In this document: one piece after another, positions 9,340-17,903 of the stretch | Numbering within the stretch: the first letter of the stretch is position 1 | Layout: each line of letters opens with the position of its first letter | Origin: JANNNX01 sp031398745 | GTDB lineage: Bacteria; Actinomycetota; Acidimicrobiia; Acidimicrobiales; CADCSY01 | Direction of reading: 5' to 3' | Assembly (NCBI GenBank): GCA_031398745.1 | Contig: JANNNX010000050.1 | Span: 1 to 64,000 of the forward strand | DNA length: 64,000 bases | Notes under the pieces: model-generated | Database searches by the model: none | Seen by the model: only the letters and a program-made list of their open reading frames with translations | What the model was told of the DNA's origin: nothing | Position numbers and translations under genes: made by a program

Positions 9340-10071
9340 TCATCCGGGCTGGGGAGCGCTCGGCGCCCGAGCCACGACGAACATCTGCTTGCCGAGCACC
9401 CGCCAGACCGGTGGGAACCGGAGGTACCAGCGGACCTGCCACCCCCGGATCGTGAACTTCGCATCCTTCACGGTGTACGGCAGAAGCCGGGGGACGACCC
9501 GCTCGGGCTCGAGACCCTCCAACTCCATCGCCTCGACCAGGCTGTGGTGGGTCAACGGCAGCTGGTGGTCGAAGTAGTCCCAGAAGCGGGCGCCCAGGTA
9601 GCGGATGTTGGGCATCAGCACCACCAGCCGACCCCCGGGTACGAGCATGCGCCGACACTCCCGGAGGGTCTCGAGCAGCGACCCACGATCGGGAAGGTGC
9701 TCGAAGAAGTTCGACGTCACGACCACGTCCACCGACCCGGTGTCGATCGTGGCCAGATCGGTAGACGACGCCAGCACCACCTCGACGCCGGGAGCGGCGT
9801 GGCTCTTGATGTCGGGATTGAGATCGACGGCGATCCGCCGGTCGGCCTCCAGCGCGTTGATGAGCTCGCAGTACCCGGCCCCCAGGTCGACCACGGTGGC
9901 GCGCGGGGGCACCAACGGCTGGAAGAGCACCTGGCTCACCACCTGCCAGAGCACCCGCTTCTGCGCCAGCTCGCTCTCGTCGAAGCGATGGCGATAGATG
10001 GATTCCAAGGAGTGAGGATCCTCGACCCTGGATTCGTGGGTGCCGGGCAGGGCGTCGGTCTCAACATCCAT
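9340..10071 (-). CDS. Class I SAM-dependent methyltransferase
   Basis: This 243-residue protein has VVDLGAGYCELI as the SAM-binding loop, IAVDLNPD for the ribose-binding acid, NFFEHLPD as post-motif II, and VPGGRLVVLMPN, a complete class I core. The C-terminal 70 residues hold IRGWQVRWYLRFPP, as in methyltransferases of polysaccharide clusters. The ATG at 10071 is chosen because upstream in-frame sequence is low-complexity and a TACGCT box (10094-10099) lies 22 bases before it, which would give a leader of about 15 bases. It probably O-methylates a glycan sugar. A much longer in-frame extension reaching 10833 exists but overlaps the next gene and is not credible. Confidence 0.82.
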   Translation of the reverse strand: MDVETDALPGTHESRVEDPHSLESIYRHRFDESELAQKRVLWQVVSQVLFQPLVPPRATVVDLGAGYCELINALEADRRIAVDLNPDIKSHAAPGVEVVLASSTDLATIDTGSVDVVVTSNFFEHLPDRGSLLETLRECRRMLVPGGRLVVLMPNIRYLGARFWDYFDHQLPLTHHSLVEAMELEGLEPERVVPRLLPYTVKDAKFTIRGWQVRWYLRFPPVWRVLGKQMFVVARAPSAPQPG

Positions 10072-10184
10072 GGCATCGACGCCCCACGGTGCAAGCGTAG
10101 TGAAAGAGACGGGAGCCGCCAGGGACGTCGGGCGATGTCGGGTGATGTGGGGGGCGGGTGTGGTGAGACCGCGAGCCGGACGGA

Positions 10185-12164
10185 TCAGCGGGACCGAGAA
10201 GCGGAGCGGCCCGACCGGTAGAGCTTCCGGGGAACCCGCAGCGCCCGCATCGTTCGCGTGGCGTAGACCGCCGCCAGCTCCCGGCGGGTCTCCGCCAGCT
10301 CGACGTGCACGGCCTCGAGGTCGCTCCGCACCGCCCGATGCCGGCTCCGCTCGGCGGACAGCTCCTCGGTGAGGGACCTGACCTCGAGCTCCCCTTGCTC
10401 GGTGGCGCGTCGTTGGTCCTCGGCTCTTTGCCGCCAGTCGTCGAGCTCGGCGGCGAGGACGGGGACCGTGGCCGCCCGGGCCTCGGCGTCCTGGCGACGC
10501 TCGTGCTCCTGGAGCCCGAGCGGTCCATCGGTGAGCGGCTGGGCGAGCAGCTCCCGCCAGGCCTGGGCGTGCTCGGCGACCGCACCGGCCCACGCCGAGC
10601 TCTCCGGATCGACCCCGGCGACCAGCGCCTGGACGACCGCCTCCCGCCCGACCGCGCTCGCGATCCACTCGGTGCCCCCCGACCACCCGGCGAGGTCGCC
10701 GAGATGGAGCGCCAGCTCCCGCACCGTCGTCACCGGCCATCGCTGCGGACGGCATCGCTGGCCGAGCTCGTGGGCCAACAGCAGGAGACCTCGCGCCGTC
10801 ACCTCGTCGGGACCCCAACCGTCGGCCCACCACTCCTGGTCGATGGCGAGCACCTCTCCCCCGGAGACGAGGACATTGCGCGGGACCAGGTCGATGGCCG
10901 TCGGTCCGTCAGCCGGCTGTGCTCGAACGAGGTCTCGCCATGCGTGGACCAGCCGCTCGGTATCTCGGTCGTCGCCGGCCACGATGGCCGTGACCATGTC
11001 GACACCGCCGTCGAGGAACGGCTCGGACACCGGGCGGTGCTCGAGCGTCGGCGGCGTCGGCCGTCCCTCCACCAGCCGGGTCCGTGCCAACTCCACCGCC
11101 CCGTCGACCGCCACGACGTCGGTGCGAGTGGCGAAGGCGGCGCGCCGCTCCGACGAGAAGAACGTCGCCAGGCGGTCGTCGGACCACAGGTGGGCACGGC
11201 CGTCGCCCGCAACCACGAGGAACGAGTTGGCCGTCTCGGCCCCGAGCCCCGCTTCCACCAGGGTGCGCCACGTCGAGGCCTCGTCGGCGTACCTCGGTCG
11301 TGGCGGATCCACCCACTCCGGGCTCGGGAAGTGCGGCACACGCCACGCCAGCGACGCCGCCGGCCCGTCGAGCAGAGCGTCGCTGAAGACGAGGCGCGGC
11401 AGCTTGTAGTCGGGGAAGGCGTGGAGGAACGTGGAGGACAGCCCGACCTCGTCGAGCAGGCCGGCCAGCGCCTGCCGGGAGAACGTCCGGGCAGGCCCCG
11501 GGCTGGGATAGCCCTCGATGCCGTCGAACACGCGGCCGGTGTGGTCCTCCTTCGCCCCTGCGAGGTACTTCACGCCGAGCTGGTTCTCGATGGCCAGCAC
11601 CAGCGCGCCGCCCTCGGCCAGGCGATGGGCGATAGCGCCGAGGAAGTCGAGGTAGGGCTGGCGATCCGACGTCCCTCGCCCGACGTACTCCAGCACGCCG
11701 ACCACCACGACCAGGTCGTAGCGAGCGTCCTCGGGCACGTCGTCGAGATGCCCGACGAACACCTCGACGTTTGCGAGATCGGCGGTTCGCAAGCGGGCGA
11801 CCTGCGCACGGCGGGCGGTGGGCTCCAACGCATCGACCTGGAGCCCAGCCTCGCCCAACCCACGACTGATGGCCCCGCATCCCGCGCCGATCTCCAGCAC
11901 CGAGGACCCGGGCGGCAGCGAGAGGGCTCGCACGACGTTGGCCCGGCTGCGCGAGAGGTGGTATCGCTCGGGCCAGCTCGTGGCCGCGGCCGCCAACTCG
12001 TCGCTGCACGAGGAACGATCGGCCGCGGCCGACACGATCGCCGCCACTCGATCCTCCTCGCCGTCGACCCAGTGGTATTCGCGCCTCGACAGCCAGCGAA
12101 CACCGTGCTCGTCGGGGGCGACCCCGAGGGCGCGCAGGGAGGTAGCGGTGGCTTCGGTGTTCAA
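10185..12164 (-). CDS. Methyltransferase - kinase-like - coiled-coil fusion, WbdD-like architecture
   Basis: The 659 residues fall into three parts. About 65-250 is a class I methyltransferase (SVLEIGAGCGAISRGL, VVGVLEYVGRG). About 300-460 resembles an aminoglycoside/choline kinase fold: IDLVPRNVLV looks like a catalytic loop (D, then N five residues on) and LAIDQEWW stands in the DFG position. About 540-640 is a Glu/Arg-rich coiled coil ending in a basic tail. Methyltransferase, kinase and coiled coil in that order match E. coli WbdD, which caps O-antigen chains and measures their length. This role is an inference; the usual N-lobe Lys is not evident. The TTG start overlaps the previous stop (TTGA). 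Confidence 0.72.
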   Translation of the reverse strand: MNTEATATSLRALGVAPDEHGVRWLSRREYHWVDGEEDRVAAIVSAAADRSSCSDELAAAATSWPERYHLSRSRANVVRALSLPPGSSVLEIGAGCGAISRGLGEAGLQVDALEPTARRAQVARLRTADLANVEVFVGHLDDVPEDARYDLVVVVGVLEYVGRGTSDRQPYLDFLGAIAHRLAEGGALVLAIENQLGVKYLAGAKEDHTGRVFDGIEGYPSPGPARTFSRQALAGLLDEVGLSSTFLHAFPDYKLPRLVFSDALLDGPAASLAWRVPHFPSPEWVDPPRPRYADEASTWRTLVEAGLGAETANSFLVVAGDGRAHLWSDDRLATFFSSERRAAFATRTDVVAVDGAVELARTRLVEGRPTPPTLEHRPVSEPFLDGGVDMVTAIVAGDDRDTERLVHAWRDLVRAQPADGPTAIDLVPRNVLVSGGEVLAIDQEWWADGWGPDEVTARGLLLLAHELGQRCRPQRWPVTTVRELALHLGDLAGWSGGTEWIASAVGREAVVQALVAGVDPESSAWAGAVAEHAQAWRELLAQPLTDGPLGLQEHERRQDAEARAATVPVLAAELDDWRQRAEDQRRATEQGELEVRSLTEELSAERSRHRAVRSDLEAVHVELAETRRELAAVYATRTMRALRVPRKLYRSGRSASRSR

Positions 12165-13372
12165 CGCACGCCGCGGGCGATGACGGCCGAGGAGCGCCCT
12201 TGCGGGTCCCAGGCGTCGTCAACGCCGGCCCACTGCCCCCAGACCTCATCGGGCGTGCGCTGCCACCACCGTCGCAGCACCCGCCGCTCCCCGAGCGACC
12301 TCGGGAGCCGCAGCGCCAGCGCCCGACCGACCCCCGGCGGCCACGGCCCGTCGGTGCGGTCGCGGAGCTGGCGGAGAGCGACCGGCCGCGGGGCGTTGCG
12401 CCACAGCGCGTGGACGCGGTTGCGGGCGGCCAGGAACCGCACCCTCGGATCGTCGGGGCCCCCGCTGGTGGCTCCCCGCAGATGCCGGACCGTCACCGAC
12501 GGCTCGTAGCGGACCGCCAGCCCCGCCAGCTGGAGGCGCCAGCTCCAGTCGAGATCCTCGTAGTAGGCGAAGAAGCCGGGGTGGAACCCCCCGAGCTGGC
12601 GGATGGTCGACACCCGGGTCACCATCGCCCCCCCCGTCACCCCGAAGCGATCGGCGGGCTCGTCGAACGCGCCGCGATCGGGAGTCTCGAACCCGAAGTC
12701 GCCACCGAAGCCTCGGGTCGAGAGGTAGGTGCCGGCGTTGTTGACCAGGTCGAACACATCGCCCAGCGGCACCGGCTGCCCGTCGACGGCCAGCACATCG
12801 GCCTCGGAGCCAGCGGGAATCGGCACGTAGACGGGGGTCCCGGCTCCGGCCGCCCACCGGAACGGGCCGGCCGGGCCGTGCTCCAGGCGGTGAATGCCCG
12901 GGCCGAGGAGCCCCTCGAGGACCTCCTGGCCATCAACCGTGACCGACGACAGCGGGCGACCCAGCAACCGCCCGTCGCCGGGCACCGCCACCGGCTCGTC
13001 GTCGATCTGCAGTTGGACGTAGCGATCGGCCAGCAGCAACTTGGGGGCCACCGCTCCGATCGCCCGGTCGCCGTCGAGCACCGCCACCGACCGCTCGACC
13101 CACCCCGGGTCGGCCTCGGCGTCGTCGTTGAGCAGGGCCACGTACTCGCCCCGGGCGGCGGTGAAGCCCTCGTTGGCCCCGGCTGCGAACCCGACGTTGC
13201 GAGCCAGACGGATCGGGCGGGCGCCCGAGGCCCGGGCGATGGCCGAGGCTTCCGAGTCGGCCGAGCCGTTGTCGACCACCAGGACGTGGTCAGCCTGATC
13301 GCGCACCGAGTCGATCGCCCGCGGGAGCCAGCCACCCGGCCGGTACGAGACGATCACCACGGAGACGGTCAT
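12161..13372 (-). CDS. GT2 glycosyltransferase with an inserted domain
   Basis: The 403-residue protein starts with a GT2 fold (VSVVIVSYRPGG, VLVVDNGSAD, NDDAEADPG as DxD) and resumes it at VTGGAMVTR and AYYEDLDWSWRL. Between about residues 116 and 210 there is an insert rich in short beta-like stretches (QLQIDDEPVAV, VLAVDGQPVPLG) that standard rhamnosyltransferase-like GT2 enzymes lack. The ATG at 13372 puts the first strand at residue 3. A TAGGCT box (13383-13388) lies 10 bases upstream. It begins the minus-strand run through 7606 and is divergent from the membrane protein gene at 13447. Confidence 0.82.
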   Translation of the reverse strand: MTVSVVIVSYRPGGWLPRAIDSVRDQADHVLVVDNGSADSEASAIARASGARPIRLARNVGFAAGANEGFTAARGEYVALLNDDAEADPGWVERSVAVLDGDRAIGAVAPKLLLADRYVQLQIDDEPVAVPGDGRLLGRPLSSVTVDGQEVLEGLLGPGIHRLEHGPAGPFRWAAGAGTPVYVPIPAGSEADVLAVDGQPVPLGDVFDLVNNAGTYLSTRGFGGDFGFETPDRGAFDEPADRFGVTGGAMVTRVSTIRQLGGFHPGFFAYYEDLDWSWRLQLAGLAVRYEPSVTVRHLRGATSGGPDDPRVRFLAARNRVHALWRNAPRPVALRQLRDRTDGPWPPGVGRALALRLPRSLGERRVLRRWWQRTPDEVWGQWAGVDDAWDPQGRSSAVIARGVR

Positions 13373-13446
13373 GGGGCGAGGGAGCCTATCGGGGGCAATC
13401 CAGGCGCCGGTCGCGGGCCCGCCGGAGCCCTCGCCGACCACGGTCG

Positions 13447-15312
13447 GTGACCGCGACACCGGTGCGGGCGGTGTCGCGGTCTACCATCGCCGCCCCAGGA
13501 CAGGCCTCTTTGAGGGGGGAAGCCATCCTCACCGGACCACACGCGGTGGCGCGAGCCGCCTCGCCCGAGACCAACCCGCGCCGACGTTGGACCCGCCGCG
13601 ACACCGCCGCGGTCGCGGTCCTGGTGGTGGTGGCCGCCTACGCCTCGGTGCGGATCCTCGCCGCCGGCCGGGGCCTGACCTTCTTCTACGACGAGTGGTC
13701 CTTCGTCCAGGAGCGCCGCCACACCTCCCTCGACACCGTGCTGGGCAGCCACAACGGCCACCTCTCGGCCACCACCGCCCTCATCTACCAGGGCCTGTTC
13801 AAGGTCGTCGGACTGGCCGACTACACCCCCTACCGGGTGCTGGTGCTCGGCTGCCACATGGTCTGCGTCGGCACCCTGTTCGCCTACGTGCGGAGCCGGA
13901 GCGGTGCCGGCGCGGCCCTGCTCGCCGGCACCCTTCTGGCCTGCTTCGGGGCCGGCGCCCAGAACCTGCTCTGGCCCTTCCAGATCGGCTTCCTGCTGAG
14001 CATCGCCGGCGCCCTGGGCGCCCTCCTGGTGCTCGACGGCCGGGGGCGCTGGGCCGACGGCACGGTCGCGGTGGTGCTGCTGGTGGCACTGGCCTCCTCC
14101 GGCATCGGCGTGGTGGCGGTGGCCGCGGTCACCGTGCGCCTGGTGGCCGAGCGGTCGTGGCGGCGGCTCTGGGTGAGCGTCGGACCCGGCCTGCTCTACG
14201 TCGCCTGGCACGCGATCTGGGGGGTCTCCCAGAGCCAGCGCGCCAACCTGGCCCGCACCCCGGCCTTCGTGCGGGATGCCGGCGGCGCGGCCTGGACCTG
14301 GATGGTGGGGCTCGACGGCCGGCACACGACCGCCGCCTTCGCCGGGGGCCTACTGGTGCTGATCGGACTGGCCGGGGTCGCTCGGGTGCGGCGATGGCCA
14401 GTGGAGCTCAGCGGCGTCCTCGCCGGGCTCACCCTCACCTTCGGGTTCTGGGCCATCACCGGCCTCAGCCGAGCCCAGCTCAACCTGCCGGCCTCGAGCC
14501 GCTACCTCTACCCGGGCGCCGTGTTCAGCATCGTGCTGCTCGCCGAGTTGGCCCGGGTGACCAAGCTCCACCCCGTCGCTCTGGTCGGGTTGGCGGCGGT
14601 GGTGGCCACGGCGGTGGTCGGCAACCTCGGTGCCCTCGAGCGCGAAGAGGACCTCGCGCATCTGGCCAACACCCAGGTACGGGCCGAGCTGGGGGCCGTC
14701 GAGATGGCCCGCGACACCATCCCGGCCGACGCCCTACCCGACTGGCTGTGGATGCCGATGCTGCGCGCCGGGCCCTACCTGGGGGCGGTCGACGAGCTCG
14801 GCTCACCCGCGTTCCGGGTCGAGGAGATCCGGGCCCAGTCACCCCAGGTCCGGTTCGCGGCGGACGAGGTCCTGCGGTCCGGCGTCCAGCCCGACCACGA
14901 GGCCGAGCCTCGTCGGCTCCGCTGCCGCCCGCTCGAGGCCGACGGGGAGGGAGGGCTGCACATCCGAGCCGGGCACCTCTGGATCCCGGGGTCCTCGCAG
15001 GTGTGGCTGCGGTCGTTCTCCGAGCGCTACGCCCCGCTGCCAACCGCCACCGCCAGCGAGGACCGGGCCGGCGTGGTCCGCCTGCCCCCCGTCCCCTGGA
15101 CCGTGCGGGTGACCGGCCCGGAGGCCGTCCCCGGCGCCGAGCTGCCGACCGAATTCGAGCTGGCCGACCGAGCCGCCCTCGACACCATTCGCACCTTCGC
15201 CGATCTGGCCCGGGTCGCCGACCTCCCGTCCCCGCCCGAGCACCTGGCCGATCTCGCGCTGCCCCCGCTGGGCTGCGACGACATTGCGGCCACCCCCACG
15301 CCCGGCTTCTAG
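13447..15312 (+). CDS. Polytopic membrane protein, GT-C-like; paralogue of the 7606-9312 gene
   Basis: The product is up to 621 residues with about ten membrane segments and a hydrophilic C-terminal part (about 430-621). FFYDEWSF in the first outer loop, HNGHLS, QNLLWPFQIGF and ASSRYLYPGA match the paralogue at 7606-9312. The acidic DE in that loop is the reason for proposing a GT-C, polyprenyl-sugar-dependent transferase. The start is uncertain: GTG 13447 is the earliest, and TTG 13510 and GTG 13546 are in frame before the first helix. GTG 13546 would clear the inverted repeat at 13449-13481. It is the last gene of the glycan region. Confidence 0.7.
   Translation: MTATPVRAVSRSTIAAPGQASLRGEAILTGPHAVARAASPETNPRRRWTRRDTAAVAVLVVVAAYASVRILAAGRGLTFFYDEWSFVQERRHTSLDTVLGSHNGHLSATTALIYQGLFKVVGLADYTPYRVLVLGCHMVCVGTLFAYVRSRSGAGAALLAGTLLACFGAGAQNLLWPFQIGFLLSIAGALGALLVLDGRGRWADGTVAVVLLVALASSGIGVVAVAAVTVRLVAERSWRRLWVSVGPGLLYVAWHAIWGVSQSQRANLARTPAFVRDAGGAAWTWMVGLDGRHTTAAFAGGLLVLIGLAGVARVRRWPVELSGVLAGLTLTFGFWAITGLSRAQLNLPASSRYLYPGAVFSIVLLAELARVTKLHPVALVGLAAVVATAVVGNLGALEREEDLAHLANTQVRAELGAVEMARDTIPADALPDWLWMPMLRAGPYLGAVDELGSPAFRVEEIRAQSPQVRFAADEVLRSGVQPDHEAEPRRLRCRPLEADGEGGLHIRAGHLWIPGSSQVWLRSFSERYAPLPTATASEDRAGVVRLPPVPWTVRVTGPEAVPGAELPTEFELADRAALDTIRTFADLARVADLPSPPEHLADLALPPLGCDDIAATPTPGF
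13449..13481. promoter_or_regulatory. Perfect 13-bp inverted repeat between divergent glycan genes
   Basis: GACCGCGACACCG and CGGTGTCGCGGTC are exact reverse complements separated by 7 bases. The repeat lies between the divergent starts at 13372 and about 13447 and covers the first candidate start of the plus-strand gene. It is a plausible operator or a leader hairpin. Confidence 0.45.
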
Positions 15313-15331
15313 CCGCGAGCGAGCCCGGCGC

Positions 15332-16300
15332 CTATCGGGGGTCGAGGAGCCCCAGAGCGAGGCCGTCGAGGAGGTCGGACTCCGAGACCAGCAGCTCCTC
15401 GACGTCGAAGTAGCGCATGGCCGCCACCAGCACGCAGCACCCGCCGACGATGACGTCAACCCGACCGGGCTCGAGGCCCGGGTTGTGGGCTCGGTCGGCC
15501 CTCGACTCGGTGGCCAGGGTCCTGAACACGTCCTCGGCCGCGGCCCGGGTGAGGACGAAGTGGTGGATGCGATCACGGTCGTAGGTCACCAGCCCCTGCT
15601 CGACCGCGGCCACCGTCGAGATGGTGCCGGCCACGCCGATCATGCGGCGGGCCTGGCGCGACGCCGGGACCTCCCGGGCCACGTCGTCGAGGTGGGCCTG
15701 GACCACGCTGATGGCGGCCGACAGCTCGTCGGGGGCGGGGGGGTCGGTGTGCAGGAACCGCTCAGTCAGCCGGACGCAGCCCACGTCGATGGACAGGACC
15801 CCCTCGGCCTCGGTGGTGCCGACCACGAACTCCGTCGAGCCCCCGCCGATGTCGACCACCAGGAAGGGGCCGTCGGCCGGGTCGAGGCCGGCGGTGGCGC
15901 CCCGGAACGAGGTCGACCCCTCGTCGGCCCCGGCCAGCAGGTCGGGTCGGACCCCGACGACGGCCTCGATGGCATCGAAGAGCTCGTCACGATTGGCGGC
16001 GTCGCGGGCGGCCGAGGTGGCGCTGACCCGCACCGTCCGGGGCCCGGGCACGACGCCGTGGCGATCCATGACCTGGCGGTAGCCGGCCAGCGCGGCGACC
16101 GTGCGCTCGATGGCGGCCGGGGCCAGGCGACCGGTCCGGTCGACCCCCTCGCCCAGGCGGGTGATGGTCATGAGCCGCTCGAGGGTCTCGAGGCCGGGTT
16201 CACCCCCGCCCGCCGGCCGGGCGACCAGCAGCCGGGTCGAGTTGGTGCCGCAGTCGATCGACGCCACCACCGGCCGGTCCTGGGCCGGATGCTCACCCAT
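15332..16300 (-). CDS. ppx: Exopolyphosphatase / Ppx-GppA family phosphatase
   Basis: The 322-residue protein has the two phosphate-binding loops of the actin-like ATPase fold, SIDCGTNSTRLLV near the N-terminus and VDIGGGSTEFVVG about residues 140-152, plus SATSAARDA between them. This is the short, single-module actinobacterial form of Ppx/GppA. It hydrolyses terminal phosphates of polyphosphate and possibly pppGpp in the cytoplasm. Its start overlaps the DUF501 stop by 8 bases. The divIC-DUF501-ppx order is the standard actinobacterial arrangement, here broken by one gene between DUF501 and divIC. Confidence 0.92.
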   Translation of the reverse strand: MGEHPAQDRPVVASIDCGTNSTRLLVARPAGGGEPGLETLERLMTITRLGEGVDRTGRLAPAAIERTVAALAGYRQVMDRHGVVPGPRTVRVSATSAARDAANRDELFDAIEAVVGVRPDLLAGADEGSTSFRGATAGLDPADGPFLVVDIGGGSTEFVVGTTEAEGVLSIDVGCVRLTERFLHTDPPAPDELSAAISVVQAHLDDVAREVPASRQARRMIGVAGTISTVAAVEQGLVTYDRDRIHHFVLTRAAAEDVFRTLATESRADRAHNPGLEPGRVDVIVGGCCVLVAAMRYFDVEELLVSESDLLDGLALGLLDPR

Positions 16301-16769
16301 GGGTCGACCCCGTTGTCGGCGACTCCGCCTGGCTCAGCCGCTCGGCGACCCAGCGCCCCACCGGGTCGTCGCCGCCCGCCAGGTGCCAGGCGTAGTGGGC
16401 GTGGAGGCACTTGACCCCGACACGGGTGCCGCCGACGCCTTCGGTCGGGCGTCGACCGGGCCACCCCACGGGGATGGCCCGGTCGCGCTCGAGGGCGTAG
16501 CGGCGGTGGGCATCGGCCAGCTCGAGCGGGTCGACCTCGGCCTCGGCCCGCCGGATCCCGCCGTCGGACTCCAACCGGGCCACGGCTCGGTGCTGAGCCC
16601 GGCCGACCAGCCAGAAGCGGGTCGGCATGGGCGTCCCGTCGTGGAGCAGTGGGGCGTTGCGGATCACCACCGGCCCGTCCTGGTCGCGGACCACCACCTC
16701 GAACGCCCCCGCCGGTTCCCGGCCCAGCAGCGCAGCCACCGTGGCATGGTCGTCGGTCGGGCGGGCCAC
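16293..16769 (-). CDS. DUF501 family protein
   Basis: This 158-residue protein matches DUF501 (conserved in actinobacteria beside ppx and divIC): VAALLGREPAG near the start, NAPLLHDGTPMPTRFWLVG in the middle, and GVKCLHAHYAWHLAGGDDPVG toward the end with a conserved Cys and three His. The biochemical function is unknown. It begins with GTG, overlaps ppx by 8 bases and is clearly co-transcribed with it. Upstream lies the 117-bp divergent gap containing the first copy of the 43-bp repeat. Confidence 0.9.
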   Translation of the reverse strand: MARPTDDHATVAALLGREPAGAFEVVVRDQDGPVVIRNAPLLHDGTPMPTRFWLVGRAQHRAVARLESDGGIRRAEAEVDPLELADAHRRYALERDRAIPVGWPGRRPTEGVGGTRVGVKCLHAHYAWHLAGGDDPVGRWVAERLSQAESPTTGSTHG

Positions 16770-16806
16770 GCCCCGTTCCTACCACCCCCGCGCCGCCCGC
16801 CCCCGG

Positions 16807-16849
16807 CCGGGATGCATACCTGTCGGATTCCGGGACCCATGCATCCCGG
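16807..16849 (+). repeat. 43-bp inverted-repeat element, copy 1
   Basis: It begins CCGGGATGCAT and ends ATGCATCCCGG around the loop segment TGTCGGATTCCGGGA, differing from copy 2 at three positions. The outer pairing extends to 16803-16853. The inner arm bases (acc and ccc) do not pair in this copy. It sits between the divergent DUF501 and AbiEi/DUF559 genes, in the space where both promoters should lie. Confidence 0.85.
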
Positions 16850-16886
16850 CCGGTGGGATGTCACACCCCGTCGGCAAGCTCCGGCT

Positions 16887-17828
16887 ATGACACGTGGACA
16901 GCTTGATGCCGCGGTCGCGGCCGTCGCCGGTGCCCAGTACGGGGTTGTCGGCCGGGGCCAGATCCTGGCCCTGGGCGGCGACGACCGACTCATCCACCGC
17001 CGAGTGACGGCCGGCCGACTCCGGGCCCTCGACCCCGGGGTCTACGCCCTCCAGGGGTGGCCGCGGTGCTGGGAGCAGGAGCTGTGGCGAGCCCTCCAGG
17101 TCACGGCACCCGGAGGGGTCGCCTCCCACCAGGCGGCGGCCGTCGTCCACGGGCTATGGACCGGCGGCGGAGCCCCCGTCGTCGTGCTCCTCTCCCACGA
17201 CTCCTCCCAGAGGCCCCGACCCGGGATGACCGTCCGGCGCAGCCGGCGGATCCCGTCCGATCACCTGACGACCGTGGACAGCATCCCGGTCACCACCGTC
17301 GAGCGGACGATCGTCGACCTGGCCGCGGTGGTCCGTCGAGGGCGGCTCGAGGCCGTCGTCGACGACGCCGTGTCGAGCCGCCGCACCAGCTACCGACAGG
17401 TCGCCGCGGTCGCCGGCGCGCTGGCCGGGGGCGGCCGGCGGGGCTCCGCCCTGCTCGGTCGGATCCTCGACGAACGGACCGTCGTGCGCGGGCCGGCGCA
17501 GTCGAGCCTCGAACGCCGCCTCCACCAACTGGTGGCCGAGGCCGGATTGCCGCCCCTGCAGCGCCAGTTCGGCCACCCCGGACGCCAGCACCAGACGGGC
17601 TGCGTCGACGGCGCCTGGCCCGAGGTCCGGCTCGTGGTCGAAGTCGACGGCCGTCGCTGGCACACCCGGATCGCCGACCTCCGGCGGGACCACGAACGGG
17701 ACCTGGATGCTGCCCGACAGGGGTGGATCACCATCCGCCTGCTCTACGAGGACATCGTGGGCGACCCGGAGGGCACCATCGCCGCCCTCCTCGAGGCCTA
17801 CGGGGCCCGCCTCCAGTCCGTGGCCTGA
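16887..17828 (+). CDS. AbiEi-like wHTH protein with C-terminal DUF559 (Vsr-like) nuclease-fold domain
   Basis: Residues 1-70 (GRGQILALGGDD, LRALDPGVYAL) resemble the AbiEi-type winged helix of type IV toxin-antitoxin antitoxins. HQAAAVVHGLW and TTVERTIVDLAA follow, as in this family. The C-terminal 110 residues match DUF559, related to very-short-patch-repair endonucleases: LVVEVDGRRWH with acidic residues, then DLRRDHERDL. The role is unknown; DNA binding with possible cleavage is inferred. The ATG is preceded at 6 bases by CAAGCT, a -10-like box. It lies opposite to the surrounding housekeeping genes and between two copies of the same 43-bp repeat, suggesting a transferred cassette. Confidence 0.78.
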   Translation: MTRGQLDAAVAAVAGAQYGVVGRGQILALGGDDRLIHRRVTAGRLRALDPGVYALQGWPRCWEQELWRALQVTAPGGVASHQAAAVVHGLWTGGGAPVVVLLSHDSSQRPRPGMTVRRSRRIPSDHLTTVDSIPVTTVERTIVDLAAVVRRGRLEAVVDDAVSSRRTSYRQVAAVAGALAGGGRRGSALLGRILDERTVVRGPAQSSLERRLHQLVAEAGLPPLQRQFGHPGRQHQTGCVDGAWPEVRLVVEVDGRRWHTRIADLRRDHERDLDAARQGWITIRLLYEDIVGDPEGTIAALLEAYGARLQSVA

Positions 17829-17903
17829 GGGCCGCCCCCTCGAGCCGTCCGGGCCCGGCCGCTCCGGCCGCTGCCGCCCACCCCTCCAGCCGGATCCCCT
17901 CGA

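Noticed and set aside
8248..10221. 657-aa open frame on the plus strand
   Set aside because: It is antisense to the GT-C-like membrane protein and methyltransferase genes, with no motif and a composition (Gln/His/Glu/Arg) typical of shadow frames.
10305..12509. 734-aa open frame on the plus strand
   Set aside because: It is antisense to the WbdD-like gene, whose methyltransferase motifs and TTGA coupling are clear.
13371..15413. 680-aa open frame on the plus strand overlapping the GT-C-like gene
   Set aside because: It has a Pro/Arg-rich composition in another frame of a gene with clear helices and paralogous motifs.
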